In this document: positions 6,401-14,767 of the stretch, one piece after another
Layout: each line of letters starts with the position of its first letter
How positions within the stretch are numbered: the first letter of the stretch is position 1
Virus record (IMG/VR): IMGVR_UViG_3300036795_000172
Location: 1 to 30,965 of that record
DNA from: a virus
Length of the DNA: 30,965 nucleotides
Reading direction: 5' to 3' (one strand)
Translations under genes and position numbers: made by a program
The notes under the pieces: generated by a model
What the model saw: only the letters and a program-made list of their open reading frames with translations
Database searches by the model: none
What the model was told of the DNA's origin: nothing

Positions 6401-7203
6401 CAGGACCGGCCGAGAATCCGAGCGGCGTGCTTCTCACCAGTCGTCTTCGGCACCGGCCGTTCGTTCTTCTTGTCCGCACCCGCGATCCGGCCGGCCCGCC
6501 GACGCGGCCGTTCCTCCCGGTCACCCTGGTCGACTGCGGGTTCGGTGAACAGTTCGGGGAAGTCCTCGACGAAGTCCGCGATCTGGTCGTCGAGGCCATC
6601 GACCTCACCGGTTTCGGGGTCGACCTCGATCTCCTCCATGTCGAGCCGTTTGATCATCTTGTTGAGGCGGCCATCAGTCGGGTTCTGAAAATGCGCCGCC
6701 AACAGGGCCGCCTTCGCCGCCGAGCGCACTGCGACTGGCTTCAGTTTCGCCATCGCGCGCTCCTCGGCGTCCTCGGCGCGCTTCGCGGCGTCGAGGTCGT
6801 CCTGGTCGCCCGTCTTCGCTGCGGTGGCGGCGGCCTCGCGCTTCGCCTTGCGTGCTGCCTGCGCGGACTGCCGGTGTTTCTTGGCTTCCTCGTTGGCGGC
6901 TTTCAGGCTGGTCTGGACCTTTTCCCATTCCTCTTTCGAGGGGGGTTTCCACTCGTCGGCGTCCTTGCTGTCGGCGTCGTCGGAGTCCTCCTCGTCGTCG
7001 CCGTCGTCATCGTCTGCGTCGTCGCCCTTCCCGCCAGCGCCCGCGCGGCCGGCTTTCTTGCCGCCTTCGAGGTCCATACCGGTGTCGCCGTCGTCATCAT
7101 CATCGTCGGCCGCGCCCCACACCGGCCAGACGGGCACGCCGTCGACCAAGCCGATCGCGGTGAACCCGGTGACCGGGTGAACGGGCAGTTCGGTGGTGGT
7201 CAT
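6400..7203 (-). CDS. Capsid scaffolding protein
   Basis: 267 aa, ATG at 7201-7203 with AAAGGGA upstream. Layout is that of phage scaffolds: short N-terminal strand segment (VTGFTAIGLVDGVPVWPVWG), then very acidic Asp-rich tracts (about residues 32-80, with runs of 5-6 Asp), a long charged helical/coiled-coil region rich in Ala, Lys, Glu and Arg (about 88-165), an acidic hydrophobic segment (MEEIEVDPETGEVDGLDDQI) and a basic C-terminus that would touch the capsid (RPRRRAGRIAGADKKNERPV). It guides procapsid assembly. The frame is open to 8157, but that part is a shadow of the MuF-like gene. Unusually, five non-structural genes separate it from the capsid gene. Confidence 0.85.
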   Translation of the reverse strand: MTTTELPVHPVTGFTAIGLVDGVPVWPVWGAADDDDDDGDTGMDLEGGKKAGRAGAGGKGDDADDDDGDDEEDSDDADSKDADEWKPPSKEEWEKVQTSLKAANEEAKKHRQSAQAARKAKREAAATAAKTGDQDDLDAAKRAEDAEERAMAKLKPVAVRSAAKAALLAAHFQNPTDGRLNKMIKRLDMEEIEVDPETGEVDGLDDQIADFVEDFPELFTEPAVDQGDREERPRRRAGRIAGADKKNERPVPKTTGEKHAARILGRS

Positions 7204-7217
7204 GGTGGTCGTCCCTT

Positions 7218-8339
7218 TCACTTCGAGGCAGTTGAGGAAGGCGTTGTGGCCGCCCGGGGCGGCGGGTCGAACCGGCCGTGGACCAACGCGCGGCGGGCAC
7301 GCTGCTGGACCGACACGGGCAGCCGGCTGCCACGGGCGAGGGCCTTGCGGGCGGCGTAGAGGCGTATGGAGACGCGTTCGCTGGGCAACGCCCAGCCGGA
7401 CAGCACGGACCGTTCCGCTTCGCGGCGGAGCGCTGCTGGGAGGTCGGGGCCGGTGTAGCCGGGTACGGAGCCACGCCAGATTTCGGCGCGGCAGCGGCAC
7501 CAGGGGTGTCGGGGGGGTTGGAGCAGCGCGCCGGGCGGGTAGACGCCGGGGGCGTGGTGGCCGTAGGTGGCGGTCGCGTCGAACTCCTGGTCCACGGACA
7601 CGGTGCCGGACAGCGCGAGGCAGACCACGCACGCATTCCGTTCGGCGACCCACACCCGTTCGAACCCCAACTTCACCGCGGTGTCCCGGGCTCCCTGGTT
7701 CGCCGCGGCGTTCACCGCCCACGCCGCGATCCGCTCGCCACCGGTCGCGGCCTGCGTAGCCCTGGCCACCACGTCGGCGACTTCGGTCCACCGGCCGGTC
7801 TCCCCCAGCCGGTACGCCTGCCGGGCGGCGTCGGCGATGTGGGCGCGCATGACCTGCTCGATACGCTGGATCTCCCTGCGGACCACCGGGTCGACCGGGA
7901 GCCAGCCGAGGTCGACGTGCCGGGTCAGGTCGTCGACCTCGTCGGACAACTCGACCCCGGGGAATGCGTCCAGGGCGCGGACTTCGTCGAGGGTGTGCCG
8001 CCACCCGGTGTCCACCGCCCGTTGCACGACCTGTCCGACCTTGTCCTGGACGTCGCCGACGTCGAGGTCGTCCAGTTCGCCAAGGACCACCGCGGTGACA
8101 GCGGCCATTTGCAGCGGGTCCGCTGGGACGTGCAGGCCACCGGTGGTGCGGACCCACGCGGCCATCGCCGTGCGCATCAGGCGTTGCAGGCGTTTCCGGA
8201 ACGGCGTGAACGCTGTCTTCGCGGCCTGCTCGAGGGCGAGGATCTCGGCGGCGCGTACGGTGAGGACCTCCCAGCCGGGTGGCGTGGCAGGCGGTTGCGG
8301 CGGGGTGTCCGGTGTGGCCGGGGCGGTGGTGGTGGCCAT
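7218..8339 (-). CDS. MuF-like minor head protein
   Basis: 373 aa, ATG at 8337-8339, directly after the portal stop. A Pro/Thr-rich start is followed by helical sequence. The diagnostic part is near residue 230 onwards: 'ERNACVVCLALSGTV' and, about 40 residues later, 'HPWCRCRAEIW', the conserved Cys/His pattern of the phage Mu F-type head morphogenesis domain, probably a zinc or disulfide site. These proteins are packaged inside the head near the portal and some carry fused toxin domains; here the remaining C-terminal 85 residues are basic and helical with no toxin motif I can identify. Position between portal and scaffold is standard. Confidence 0.85.
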   Translation of the reverse strand: MATTTAPATPDTPPQPPATPPGWEVLTVRAAEILALEQAAKTAFTPFRKRLQRLMRTAMAAWVRTTGGLHVPADPLQMAAVTAVVLGELDDLDVGDVQDKVGQVVQRAVDTGWRHTLDEVRALDAFPGVELSDEVDDLTRHVDLGWLPVDPVVRREIQRIEQVMRAHIADAARQAYRLGETGRWTEVADVVARATQAATGGERIAAWAVNAAANQGARDTAVKLGFERVWVAERNACVVCLALSGTVSVDQEFDATATYGHHAPGVYPPGALLQPPRHPWCRCRAEIWRGSVPGYTGPDLPAALRREAERSVLSGWALPSERVSIRLYAARKALARGSRLPVSVQQRARRALVHGRFDPPPRAATTPSSTASK

Positions 8340-8346
8340 CAGCGGG

Positions 8347-10119
8347 CTACGTGGTTTCGCTGAGGTGCACGTCGTCCGCCAGGGACGGGGCGTTCCCGGC
8401 GCCTACGGAGGGCGGTTCCCAGGCGGGGGAGCCGTCAGTCTCACCAGCGGTGTTGATGCCGACCTCGCCGAGGAAGGCGATGATGACGCTGCGGATCTCC
8501 TCCTCGGAGAACATCCCGGTCGCCGCAGCCGCACTGAAGGCCTGCAGGGCGGCGGCGATCTTGACCAGTTGGGCGACGCGCTGCTCAGGGTCGTCACCGG
8601 GGTCGTCACCGAACCACTCGTCGACCTGCGCCTGCGTGTAGCCGGCCTCGATGAACGCCTCTTTCACGGGCATCCCGTTGGCGATCTTTTGGGCGACGAC
8701 CTGCCACCCCTCAAGGTCGTCGACGATGGCCGCGGACTTCCACTGGACCTGGACCTTGACGTCCTCGAACTGGCCGGGCAGGTCCGGGTTGTTCGGGTCC
8801 CGGCCGGCGATCACCAGGACGAACTGGGTGATCTGCCGCCACGTCGCACCGAACGACCGCATGATCGACTCGACGTTTTTCACGAACGGCCCGTCCTCCC
8901 GGCGGCGGGCCTCACCGGAGGGCGGGTTCCCGTCCGGGTCCATCAACCAGATCGGTGTCTCGGAGATCTGCGCCCCACCCCGCAGGTACAGCTGGATGGG
9001 CTTGAGGAACACGTCGGGGTTGGCTTCGGCGAACTGGCCGACGGCTTTGATCCTTTGCAACCACCACATCGACCCCGGCTCACCCGACAGTTGCGACTGG
9101 GCGTCGGACGACCGGGACGTGGCACCGGTTTCCTCGCTGAACGCAAACTCGTCCTCGTCGGAGTCGGCGGCCTCACTGGAGTCGGCGTCGTCGCTGCCGA
9201 TCGCGTACCGCTGGGGGAGGGACTGGTAGTCGACACCGGACATGTGCGAGACGATCAGCTTGTGGATCGCGGCCTGTGCGCCGTAAAAGTCCTTGTGCAC
9301 GGGCCGCCCGTAGGGCCGGCGGGTGCGGAAGTGGAACACGGGGATCTGCCCGAACGGGTTGTCGATCACCGCGTCCTGGTCGTCACCGGTGAACGGCTCC
9401 AGTTGTTTCGCGTTGGGGCTGCGGATGCCTTTCTTCGCGATGTACCGCTCGATCCGGTCCGGGTAGTACAGGTCGACACGGACCTGGTCGACGTTGGACA
9501 GGTGCCACCGTTTCACCGCGAACGCCTTCTGTCGTGGCCGCTCGGGGTCGTAGAACACCCGCACCGACATCGGGGAGTTGTAGAAGACGTCCACGTTGAC
9601 GAGGCCATCGCCGTCGGTGTCGACCAACGCCGGGTAGTTCTCACCCTCGAACGTGTCGGCGCTGGTGGCCCGGTAGTCGTCGTCATCATCCGCCGAGCAG
9701 GGCCACACGATCACATAGGCGTCGCCGTACTCGCAGGCCTTCTCGTGGATGTCGGGGGCCTCGATGTCCAGGTCGTTGTCCTCCCACACGTCCTGGATGA
9801 CCCTGTTCGCTTCGTCGTTGTCGCTGGTGATCGCGGAGATCTCCAAACGGTCCGCGACCGCCCGCACCGGGCACCGAGCGAAGTTCAAGCGGAAGTTCGC
9901 ACCGGTCCGGGCCATCGCCCGCCGCACCCGGATCGACGCGAAAAACTCGCCGTACGTGCCCTCGAAGTACTCCTCAGCTGTCTGATACCCCGGGTACGAC
10001 GCCGCCAACTCATCCAACGCCGCCTGCAGGTCCGACTCCGGCGGCCCACCCTGCGCGTCCTCGGCGTACAGCAGTGCCGCGGTCGTCTGGGGTGTGCCGG
10101 CGGCCATGTCGATCGTCAA
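8347..10119 (-). CDS. Portal protein
   Basis: 590 aa, SPP1 gp6-like portal type by size and pattern. N-terminal part: 'GYQTAEEYFEGTYGEFFASI' and 'NFARCPVRAVADRLEI'. Middle: DKWxxN-like region 'EKACEYGDAYVIVWP', strand-rich clip/wing sequence, 'NPFGQIPVFHFRTRRPYGRP', and the helix 'IHKLIVSHMSGVDYQSLPQR'. An Asp/Ser/Glu-rich insertion follows (about 300-320). It forms the dodecameric vertex through which DNA enters. The start is a TTG at 10117-10119, favoured by GGGAGG 9 bases upstream; an ATG four codons later is the alternative. A plus-strand gene lies between it and the large terminase gene. Confidence 0.88.
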   Translation of the reverse strand: MTIDMAAGTPQTTAALLYAEDAQGGPPESDLQAALDELAASYPGYQTAEEYFEGTYGEFFASIRVRRAMARTGANFRLNFARCPVRAVADRLEISAITSDNDEANRVIQDVWEDNDLDIEAPDIHEKACEYGDAYVIVWPCSADDDDDYRATSADTFEGENYPALVDTDGDGLVNVDVFYNSPMSVRVFYDPERPRQKAFAVKRWHLSNVDQVRVDLYYPDRIERYIAKKGIRSPNAKQLEPFTGDDQDAVIDNPFGQIPVFHFRTRRPYGRPVHKDFYGAQAAIHKLIVSHMSGVDYQSLPQRYAIGSDDADSSEAADSDEDEFAFSEETGATSRSSDAQSQLSGEPGSMWWLQRIKAVGQFAEANPDVFLKPIQLYLRGGAQISETPIWLMDPDGNPPSGEARRREDGPFVKNVESIMRSFGATWRQITQFVLVIAGRDPNNPDLPGQFEDVKVQVQWKSAAIVDDLEGWQVVAQKIANGMPVKEAFIEAGYTQAQVDEWFGDDPGDDPEQRVAQLVKIAAALQAFSAAAATGMFSEEEIRSVIIAFLGEVGINTAGETDGSPAWEPPSVGAGNAPSLADDVHLSETT

Positions 10120-10150
10120 CGCGTGACACCTCCCAGGGGTATGACCCGAC

Positions 10151-10180
10151 GTGGCGGACCGTAACCGCGTGGTCCGCCAC
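10151..10180. terminator. Perfect inverted repeat upstream of portal gene
   Basis: GTGGCGGACC (10151-10160) and its exact complement (10171-10180) with a 10-base loop, between the portal start and the divergent plus-strand gene at 10255. No T-run on either side. It may be a bidirectional terminator, an operator, or a leader hairpin of the portal mRNA. A second small repeat (GCCGG-aac-CCGGC) is at 10193-10205. Confidence 0.5.
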
Positions 10181-10254
10181 GAGCCTGGGCCTGCCGGAAC
10201 CCGGCGTTACGGTGGCCGCCACGACCCGACCACCTGCACCACCGAGAGGCCCCG

Positions 10255-10827
10255 ATGAAGCTCCGCTTCAACCCCACCACCGGCCGGTTCGCCGAACGGC
10301 TACCCGCCGACGTCGACGTGCACGACGGGAAGTGTTGGTTCACCTACCGGTGGGACGAGGGCGCTGGCCTGACCGTCGAACTGCTCGCTGACGAGGACGT
10401 AGCCGACTGGCCGGAAGCCACCCTTACCCCGAAACCAACCGACCCGGAGTTCGCGTACGCGCTCGCCTGCGGCAGTTGCCCGACGCATCCCATGACCACC
10501 GACGTCGACGAACGGGAACGCCTCGCGACCGCCCACGAGGACCTGGACTGCGCCGCGGACACGAGCCGCTATGCGGTGAAGGTGCGGCATCCCAACCTCG
10601 ACCCGGAAGTGTCAGCAGTGGACGCCATCGCACCGGGCTCGGAGGTGACGTTCTGGGGGTCCACCACGGGCGAGGTCGCGCACCTGGTCGACGCTGTTGT
10701 CATTGAGGCGGATCCGGGTCATGTGACCAGCGACGGTGAGACGGTGGCCGGCTACGACGTCAGCGTGCAGGGCAGGACGTTGTTCGTGCCGGACACGGCG
10801 CTGGCCGCATTCAAGCCGAGCGCCTGA
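10255..10827 (+). CDS. Plus-strand hypothetical protein between terL and portal
   Basis: 190 aa, ATG with GAGAGG just upstream. 'MKLRFNPTTGRFAERLPADV', 'DGKCWFTYRWDEGAG', and a C-terminal beta-rich part 'SEVTFWGSTTGEVAHLVDAV', 'VAGYDVSVQGRTLFVPDTAL'. A Cys/His group (ALACGSCPTHPM) is in the middle. No family recognised. It is transcribed against the late operon, ends 3 bases before the large terminase stop, and has its own upstream region, features of a moron gene added to a phage and possibly expressed in the prophage state. G/C third-position bias clearly supports this strand. Confidence 0.8.
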   Translation: MKLRFNPTTGRFAERLPADVDVHDGKCWFTYRWDEGAGLTVELLADEDVADWPEATLTPKPTDPEFAYALACGSCPTHPMTTDVDERERLATAHEDLDCAADTSRYAVKVRHPNLDPEVSAVDAIAPGSEVTFWGSTTGEVAHLVDAVVIEADPGHVTSDGETVAGYDVSVQGRTLFVPDTALAAFKPSA

Positions 10828-10830
10828 GGG

Positions 10831-12495
10831 TCAATCCTCGTCGAGGTCGATGCCGGGCATCGTGATCCGCAAGCCCATCTTCTTCCGCCGGCCCAGGAAG
10901 ATGTCCGTGCCGGTGCCGACGGCGTCAACCAGGTCGTCGTGTGCCGCATTCGGGAACCCCACGAGCTGTTCCTCAAGGGCCGGGATCGGCTTCTCGTGCA
11001 CCACGAACGGCAGATCCGCGTACGGCGACGCCGGCCCCGGTTCAGCAGCTGCGTCCGCTGGCGGACGTGCGGCACCCGGCCGGCGGCGGATGGACGGTTT
11101 CGTCTGGTAGTAGTTCAACAACCTTGCGGCGCGGACTTCCTTGGGTTCGTGTTGGTGGACCGTCTTCACGGGGACCGGCATGTCGGTCAGCACGCTGGCT
11201 TTCCAGGTGTCGCCGCCCTGGTTGTCCTCCACGACGATCCCACGGGTCTCCGGGAACAACGCCAGGATGGCCAGCATCCGCTGCCGTAGCGGCTCGCCGG
11301 GTTGGATGCGGATCGCCCACGCCGCGCGGACGACGACCCGCTGGTGGTGCGCGGAGTAGGCGACAACGGCGATGGCGGTGTAGTCGGAGGTGCCTTTGCT
11401 GGTGACGGCGGGGTCGACGGAGATCAGTTGGTGGGTCAGGGCCGGCAACTCGTGGTGGACGATGTCCTCTTCGTTCCAATAGACACCGTCCCTCGCCATG
11501 GGGTCGTTCGCGTAGTTCTTCTTGTACGACCGGGTATGCGCGATCGACAGCAGCCACTTTAGGGACCACTTCGCCGGCCACAACGACCGCTGCTCACCCG
11601 TCTCGTCGTCGGTGAGGATCGCGGGGTAGTAGTGGACCCGCCAGTTTTCGTCGGCGATCCAGTCCGGTGCGTCCTCCCCGGGTTTGGTGATCGTTTTGAC
11701 CAGGTCGTGCACGATGCTGCCGGGCATCGTCACCGTCCCGACCAGCACGACCCGCGCGAACACCGACAACGGCAGGATCGCGTCGAGCAGCGTCGAGAGC
11801 CTTTTCTGCTTCTGGTACGGGCTGTAGTTCGACTCGTCGGGCTCGATGTCGTCCAGGACCAACAGATCCGGACGTCTGCGGCCGACCTTCATGCCCAGCG
11901 ACGACGAGTCGATCCCCTTGGCGGCGAAGATGAATCCCGACGCGGCCATGTACATGCCCTGCCGGTTCGCGACGGCACCGCCGCTGCGGGTCCTCTTCGG
12001 CGTGCACAGCTCGGGGAAGTCCTCACGGAGGCGTTCGTTGTTCTCCAGTTCCAGCTTGAACGAGGCCAGGTGTAGTTCGGCCTGGCTGCCGCTGTCCGCG
12101 AACGCGCCGATGAACCCCCGATGGTTGTGGGCGGCTGCCCACAACGGCAGGATCAGGAAGAACCACGTGCTCTTACCCACCGACCGCGGCCCCACGTAGC
12201 AGTCCCGGTTCGCCGCCGGCTCCGTGTCCGGTCGCGCCCACTGCAACGCTTCCTCGGCCACCGACAGGTGGAACTCGGAGAACGTGACCCGCTCACCGGT
12301 CTCCGCGCCCCGCAAATGGTGCGGCAGGTACGTGAGCGCGAACAGCAACGGATCCAGCCGCGTCAGCAGCCGCCGGCACTCGCCGATCAGGAACATGCGC
12401 GGGTCGAACCCACGCAGATAACCGTCCAGGTCGAACAGGCCGGCCTGCTCCCCGTAGAGCGGGCCGGCCTGCGCCGAGTCCTGGACAGCCGTCAC
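10831..12495 (-). CDS. terL: Terminase large subunit
   Basis: 554 aa from the GTG at 12493-12495, 4 bases after the previous stop; the open frame to 12609 adds only Arg-rich shadow sequence. ATPase domain: Walker A 'GPRSVGKST' (residues 102-110), Walker B 'LLVLDDIEPDE' (211-221), followed by 'VVLVGTVTMPGS' as motif III-like coupling segment. Nuclease domain: 'ISVDPAVTSKGTSDYTAIAV' with Asp 361, 'GIVVEDNQGGD' (about 419-429), and 'NAAHDDLVDAVG' near the C-terminus, giving the RNase H-type acidic triad. It translocates and cuts genomic DNA into the head. A Pro/Ala-rich linker near residue 470 is somewhat unusual. Confidence 0.93.
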   Translation of the reverse strand: MTAVQDSAQAGPLYGEQAGLFDLDGYLRGFDPRMFLIGECRRLLTRLDPLLFALTYLPHHLRGAETGERVTFSEFHLSVAEEALQWARPDTEPAANRDCYVGPRSVGKSTWFFLILPLWAAAHNHRGFIGAFADSGSQAELHLASFKLELENNERLREDFPELCTPKRTRSGGAVANRQGMYMAASGFIFAAKGIDSSSLGMKVGRRRPDLLVLDDIEPDESNYSPYQKQKRLSTLLDAILPLSVFARVVLVGTVTMPGSIVHDLVKTITKPGEDAPDWIADENWRVHYYPAILTDDETGEQRSLWPAKWSLKWLLSIAHTRSYKKNYANDPMARDGVYWNEEDIVHHELPALTHQLISVDPAVTSKGTSDYTAIAVVAYSAHHQRVVVRAAWAIRIQPGEPLRQRMLAILALFPETRGIVVEDNQGGDTWKASVLTDMPVPVKTVHQHEPKEVRAARLLNYYQTKPSIRRRPGAARPPADAAAEPGPASPYADLPFVVHEKPIPALEEQLVGFPNAAHDDLVDAVGTGTDIFLGRRKKMGLRITMPGIDLDED

Positions 12496-12499
12496 CGGG

Positions 12500-13252
12500 C
12501 TACCCCGACGACGTCGCCGTGCCGGCCGCCGACGTGGGCAGCGGGATGAGGATCGGCCCGTTGTGGCGGTTCTCCCACAGCGGCCAGTTCGCCTCGATAT
12601 CGGCCTCACGCTCGGCGACTGTTTTCCCGTCCGACGATGGCGGATCCAGGATGTCGGTCGTCAACCCGAGATCGCCTGGCAGGCACGGGAAGCCCTTGTG
12701 TGGGCCAGTCAATCCGGCCCGGATGCATCGGATTGCCCACGTGCCGTCATCGAGGCCGTAGCGGTCCCCGAACGCCGGGTCCCACCCGCCGACGGTGTCC
12801 AGCACTGTCCGGTGCATGGCCACGAGGACGCAGCCCATGTTCGGCCGCCACCCCACGGTAAGACCCGACTCGAACTCCTGCGTTGTCAGCAGCCCGTGGA
12901 TCGCACTGAGCGCGAGGCACACCTTCACCGGGGTTCGGGTGACGACGTCCACGTAGGGCTGCTCCCAGCTGTCGACGACGGGTTTGTGGTCGTCCTCGAT
13001 CAGGATGATGACCTCGTGGTCCCGCAACGCGGCCAGCACGGCGTTGCGGTTCGCCGGGATGCCCCGCTCGACGGGTTCGACGGTCCGGACTCCACGGTCT
13101 GCCAGGACGGTGAGGGTGTCGTCGTCGGAGTGGTCGACACCGACGACCAGGTCGTAGTCCGCGACGGTGTGCAGCCTCACGCGGCGGACGACTTCGAGGA
13201 CACAGTCACGGCGGTTGCGGGTGATGATGCCGATGCCCAAGGTGGGCCTCAC
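12500..13252 (-). CDS. Glycosyltransferase, GT-A fold, family 2-like
   Basis: 250 aa, GTG at 13250-13252 in a GTGA overlap. N-terminal nucleotide-sugar fold: 'PTLGIGIITRNRRDCVLEVV' (4-22), 'YDLVVGVDHSDDDT' (33-46), 'GIPANRNAVLAALRDHEVII' and the DxD-type metal motif 'LIEDDHKP' (84-91). 'PNMGCVLVAMHRTVLDTVGG' and 'DRYGLDDGTWAIRCIRAG' resemble the acceptor-side region of family 2 enzymes. No membrane helix, so it is cytosolic. Possible roles: modifying phage DNA bases, virion proteins, or host surface sugars; the sequence does not decide. Placed immediately before the large terminase, it should be made late in infection. Confidence 0.82.
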   Translation of the reverse strand: MRPTLGIGIITRNRRDCVLEVVRRVRLHTVADYDLVVGVDHSDDDTLTVLADRGVRTVEPVERGIPANRNAVLAALRDHEVIILIEDDHKPVVDSWEQPYVDVVTRTPVKVCLALSAIHGLLTTQEFESGLTVGWRPNMGCVLVAMHRTVLDTVGGWDPAFGDRYGLDDGTWAIRCIRAGLTGPHKGFPCLPGDLGLTTDILDPPSSDGKTVAEREADIEANWPLWENRHNGPILIPLPTSAAGTATSSG

Positions 13253-13458
13253 GCCTGCTCTCCCAGCGTTGTAAGCGCTTCCAGGAGACAGCACCGCTCC
13301 TCACTCCAGCCCTCGGACATGGCTTCGAGCAAGGCAATCGCCTGCGACTCGTCAATCTCGTGGGGGACTGTGTAGCCGGCGTGGAAGTAGTTCACGGCCG
13401 GGTCGATGTGGCCGTAGCAACGAACCTGCACGCACCGGACCTCATCGGGTGTCGTCAC
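13249..13458 (-). CDS. Small hypothetical protein (69 aa)
   Basis: 69 aa, GTG start at 13456-13458, GTGA overlaps at both ends. It begins 'MTTPDEVRCVQVRCYGHIDP' and has a helical acidic second half with 'GWSEERCCLLEALTTLGEQA'. Four Cys residues are present but not in a clear CxxC zinc pattern. No family recognised. Co-translated with the glycosyltransferase. Confidence 0.65.
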   Translation of the reverse strand: MTTPDEVRCVQVRCYGHIDPAVNYFHAGYTVPHEIDESQAIALLEAMSEGWSEERCCLLEALTTLGEQA

Positions 13459-13805
13459 GGTGCGGCGCCGACCAACACTGACTGCAGCAGTTCCGTCTGC
13501 TCGCGGATCCGGGACGCGAACGAGTGCTGCCCGGCGTCCATCAGGTCAGAGACGACGGTGTCGATCCCGTCGAGGGCCTGCCGGGCGTGGATCCGCTCGA
13601 CCAGCACCTGCCGTAGGTAGCAGGTCGCGTCCAGCAGTTCCTCGTACAGGTCCCGGGCGGCGTCGCGGCCGTTGCGGGCCTGCAACGCGGTGCCGTATCG
13701 GTGGACACCAACCTGTTCGCGGAGTTCCAGGTCGGCGCGGACGAGGGACTGGATCGTCGGTGTGCCGTTCGGCACGGGCAGCGGCTGGTTGACGTGGGTG
13801 GTCAT
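13455..13805 (-). CDS. Small helical hypothetical protein
   Basis: 116 aa, ATG at 13803-13805 in an ATGA overlap. After a short leader (MTTHVNQPLPVPNGTPTIQS) the protein is almost entirely helical: 'LVRADLELREQVGVHRYGTA', 'NGRDAARDLYEELLDATCYL'. This HRYGT...RDAxxDLYEELLDA pattern recurs in a phage/actinobacterial small protein family that I recognise by look only, of unknown function and resembling MazG-type helices without clear metal ligands. It is part of the run between the two terminase genes. Confidence 0.72.
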   Translation of the reverse strand: MTTHVNQPLPVPNGTPTIQSLVRADLELREQVGVHRYGTALQARNGRDAARDLYEELLDATCYLRQVLVERIHARQALDGIDTVVSDLMDAGQHSFASRIREQTELLQSVLVGAAP

Positions 13806-14140
13806 GGTTCCTCCGGATGTTCGTAGGGCAGCGACCGCGCGCACGGCGTGCACACGAGGTGGGACAGGCCGGCGTCGGTGCGGTCCGGGACTGTCTTGCT
13901 GGTCTCGTGGCCACCGAATTCGCGGCCACACAGCGGGCACGGCAGCCAGAAGAACCCGTTCTCGACGGCGTAGGAGTGGTGAAACCGGCGCCACCGGTAG
14001 GGCAGGAGCCGCACCCACCGCGCGCTGGGTGGCCAGGCACGGCTGACCGACCAGGGTGGCTTCATCCGGATGCGGCGGTACCAGATCCGGTCCAGCACCG
14101 TCGGCCGTCTGGTTCGGATGGTCAGTCGGTGCCGCGTCAC
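13802..14140 (-). CDS. Small zinc-ribbon-like protein
   Basis: 112 aa, GTG at 14138-14140 in a GTGA overlap. Very basic N-terminus (VTRHRLTIRTRRPTVLDRIW). The C-terminal part holds 'LPCPLCGREFGGHETSKTVP' and 'HLVCTPCARSLPYEHPEEP', giving a CxxC ... CxxC pair fitting one zinc ribbon. A nucleic-acid binding role is likely by analogy, but no family is named. A tail of 'EHPEEP' overlaps the next start. Confidence 0.68.
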   Translation of the reverse strand: MTRHRLTIRTRRPTVLDRIWYRRIRMKPPWSVSRAWPPSARWVRLLPYRWRRFHHSYAVENGFFWLPCPLCGREFGGHETSKTVPDRTDAGLSHLVCTPCARSLPYEHPEEP

Positions 14141-14448
14141 CACGGACCGTCCTCGTGGGTCACCGCGGCCGCGGGCACCGTCTCCAACTCCCACCGCTGC
14201 ACCGGTGCCGGCCGATCCCGTGCCGCAACCGACCGGGCCACGGCTTCGGTGGTTGGCGTGATGCAGTACACCGAACCTGGGGAGTAGAACTGGGTCGCGG
14301 CCGCCGTGGTGTCATCGCCGGGGATGTCAAGCCGCAGGAAGCCCTTACCGGCGATCTCCTGCTCGGTGAGGCGGCCGGCCAGGCGGCGGTGGCCCATCAG
14401 TTCGACGATGGCCCAGGTCGCGAACGGTTCGGCCGTCTCGTCAGGCAT
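14137..14448 (-). CDS. Conserved hypothetical, AIVELMGHRRLAG family
   Basis: 103 aa, ATG at 14446-14448. 'FATWAIVELMGHRRLAGRLT', 'GFLRLDIPGDDTTAAATQFY', 'SVYCITPTTEAVARSVAA' are hallmarks of a small protein family common in phages and plasmids of many bacteria. Its function is not established as far as I know; the compact beta-rich fold suggests binding rather than catalysis. The open frame to 14676 upstream is a shadow. It overlaps the end of the upstream gene by 8 bases. Confidence 0.8.
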   Translation of the reverse strand: MPDETAEPFATWAIVELMGHRRLAGRLTEQEIAGKGFLRLDIPGDDTTAAATQFYSPGSVYCITPTTEAVARSVAARDRPAPVQRWELETVPAAAVTHEDGPW

Positions 14449-14767
14449 CGGGCACCGCCGGGTCGGCCGGGTGCAGGCAGTCGGGTAGTTGGCACTCGGC
14501 GCTCGGCTCGGTGTGCACACTGCCCTCATGGCCTCGGTGGAGCATGAACGGCTGAACGAGGCCTTCCGACGCGAGAGACTCGAGCGGCACTGGGGCGTTG
14601 GCCCGCAACTGGACACCGACGTCGAGGATCGCGTGCACAGCGGCTGTGAGCAGGCCCGCCATGGTCCGGGGTGCACCGTCTTGGGGGTAGCCGCCCGTGT
14701 TGGTGGCTGCTCGGAGGTTCTCCAGTGCTTCGGCCTGGTGGTCGATGGGCGGGTGGTCGTCCGTCAC
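14441..14767 (-). CDS. Hypothetical protein (108 aa)
   Basis: 108 aa from the GTG at 14765-14767 in a GTGA overlap with the exonuclease gene. First half is helical (DDHPPIDHQAEALENLRAAT, then GLLTAAVHAILDVGVQLRAN); the end 'AECQLPDCLHPADPAVPDA' carries two Cys and a His that could take part in metal binding. No family recognised. Confidence 0.65.
   Translation of the reverse strand: MTDDHPPIDHQAEALENLRAATNTGGYPQDGAPRTMAGLLTAAVHAILDVGVQLRANAPVPLESLASEGLVQPFMLHRGHEGSVHTEPSAECQLPDCLHPADPAVPDA

Noticed and set aside
7204-8157. N-terminal extension of the scaffold frame
   Set aside because: Arg/Pro-rich composition without bias; it overlaps the MuF-like gene, and the ATG at 7203 has a good ribosome site.
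7567-10164. 865-codon open frame on the plus strand
   Set aside because: It is antisense to portal and MuF-like genes, which have clear family patterns. Long antisense frames are expected in G/C-rich DNA.
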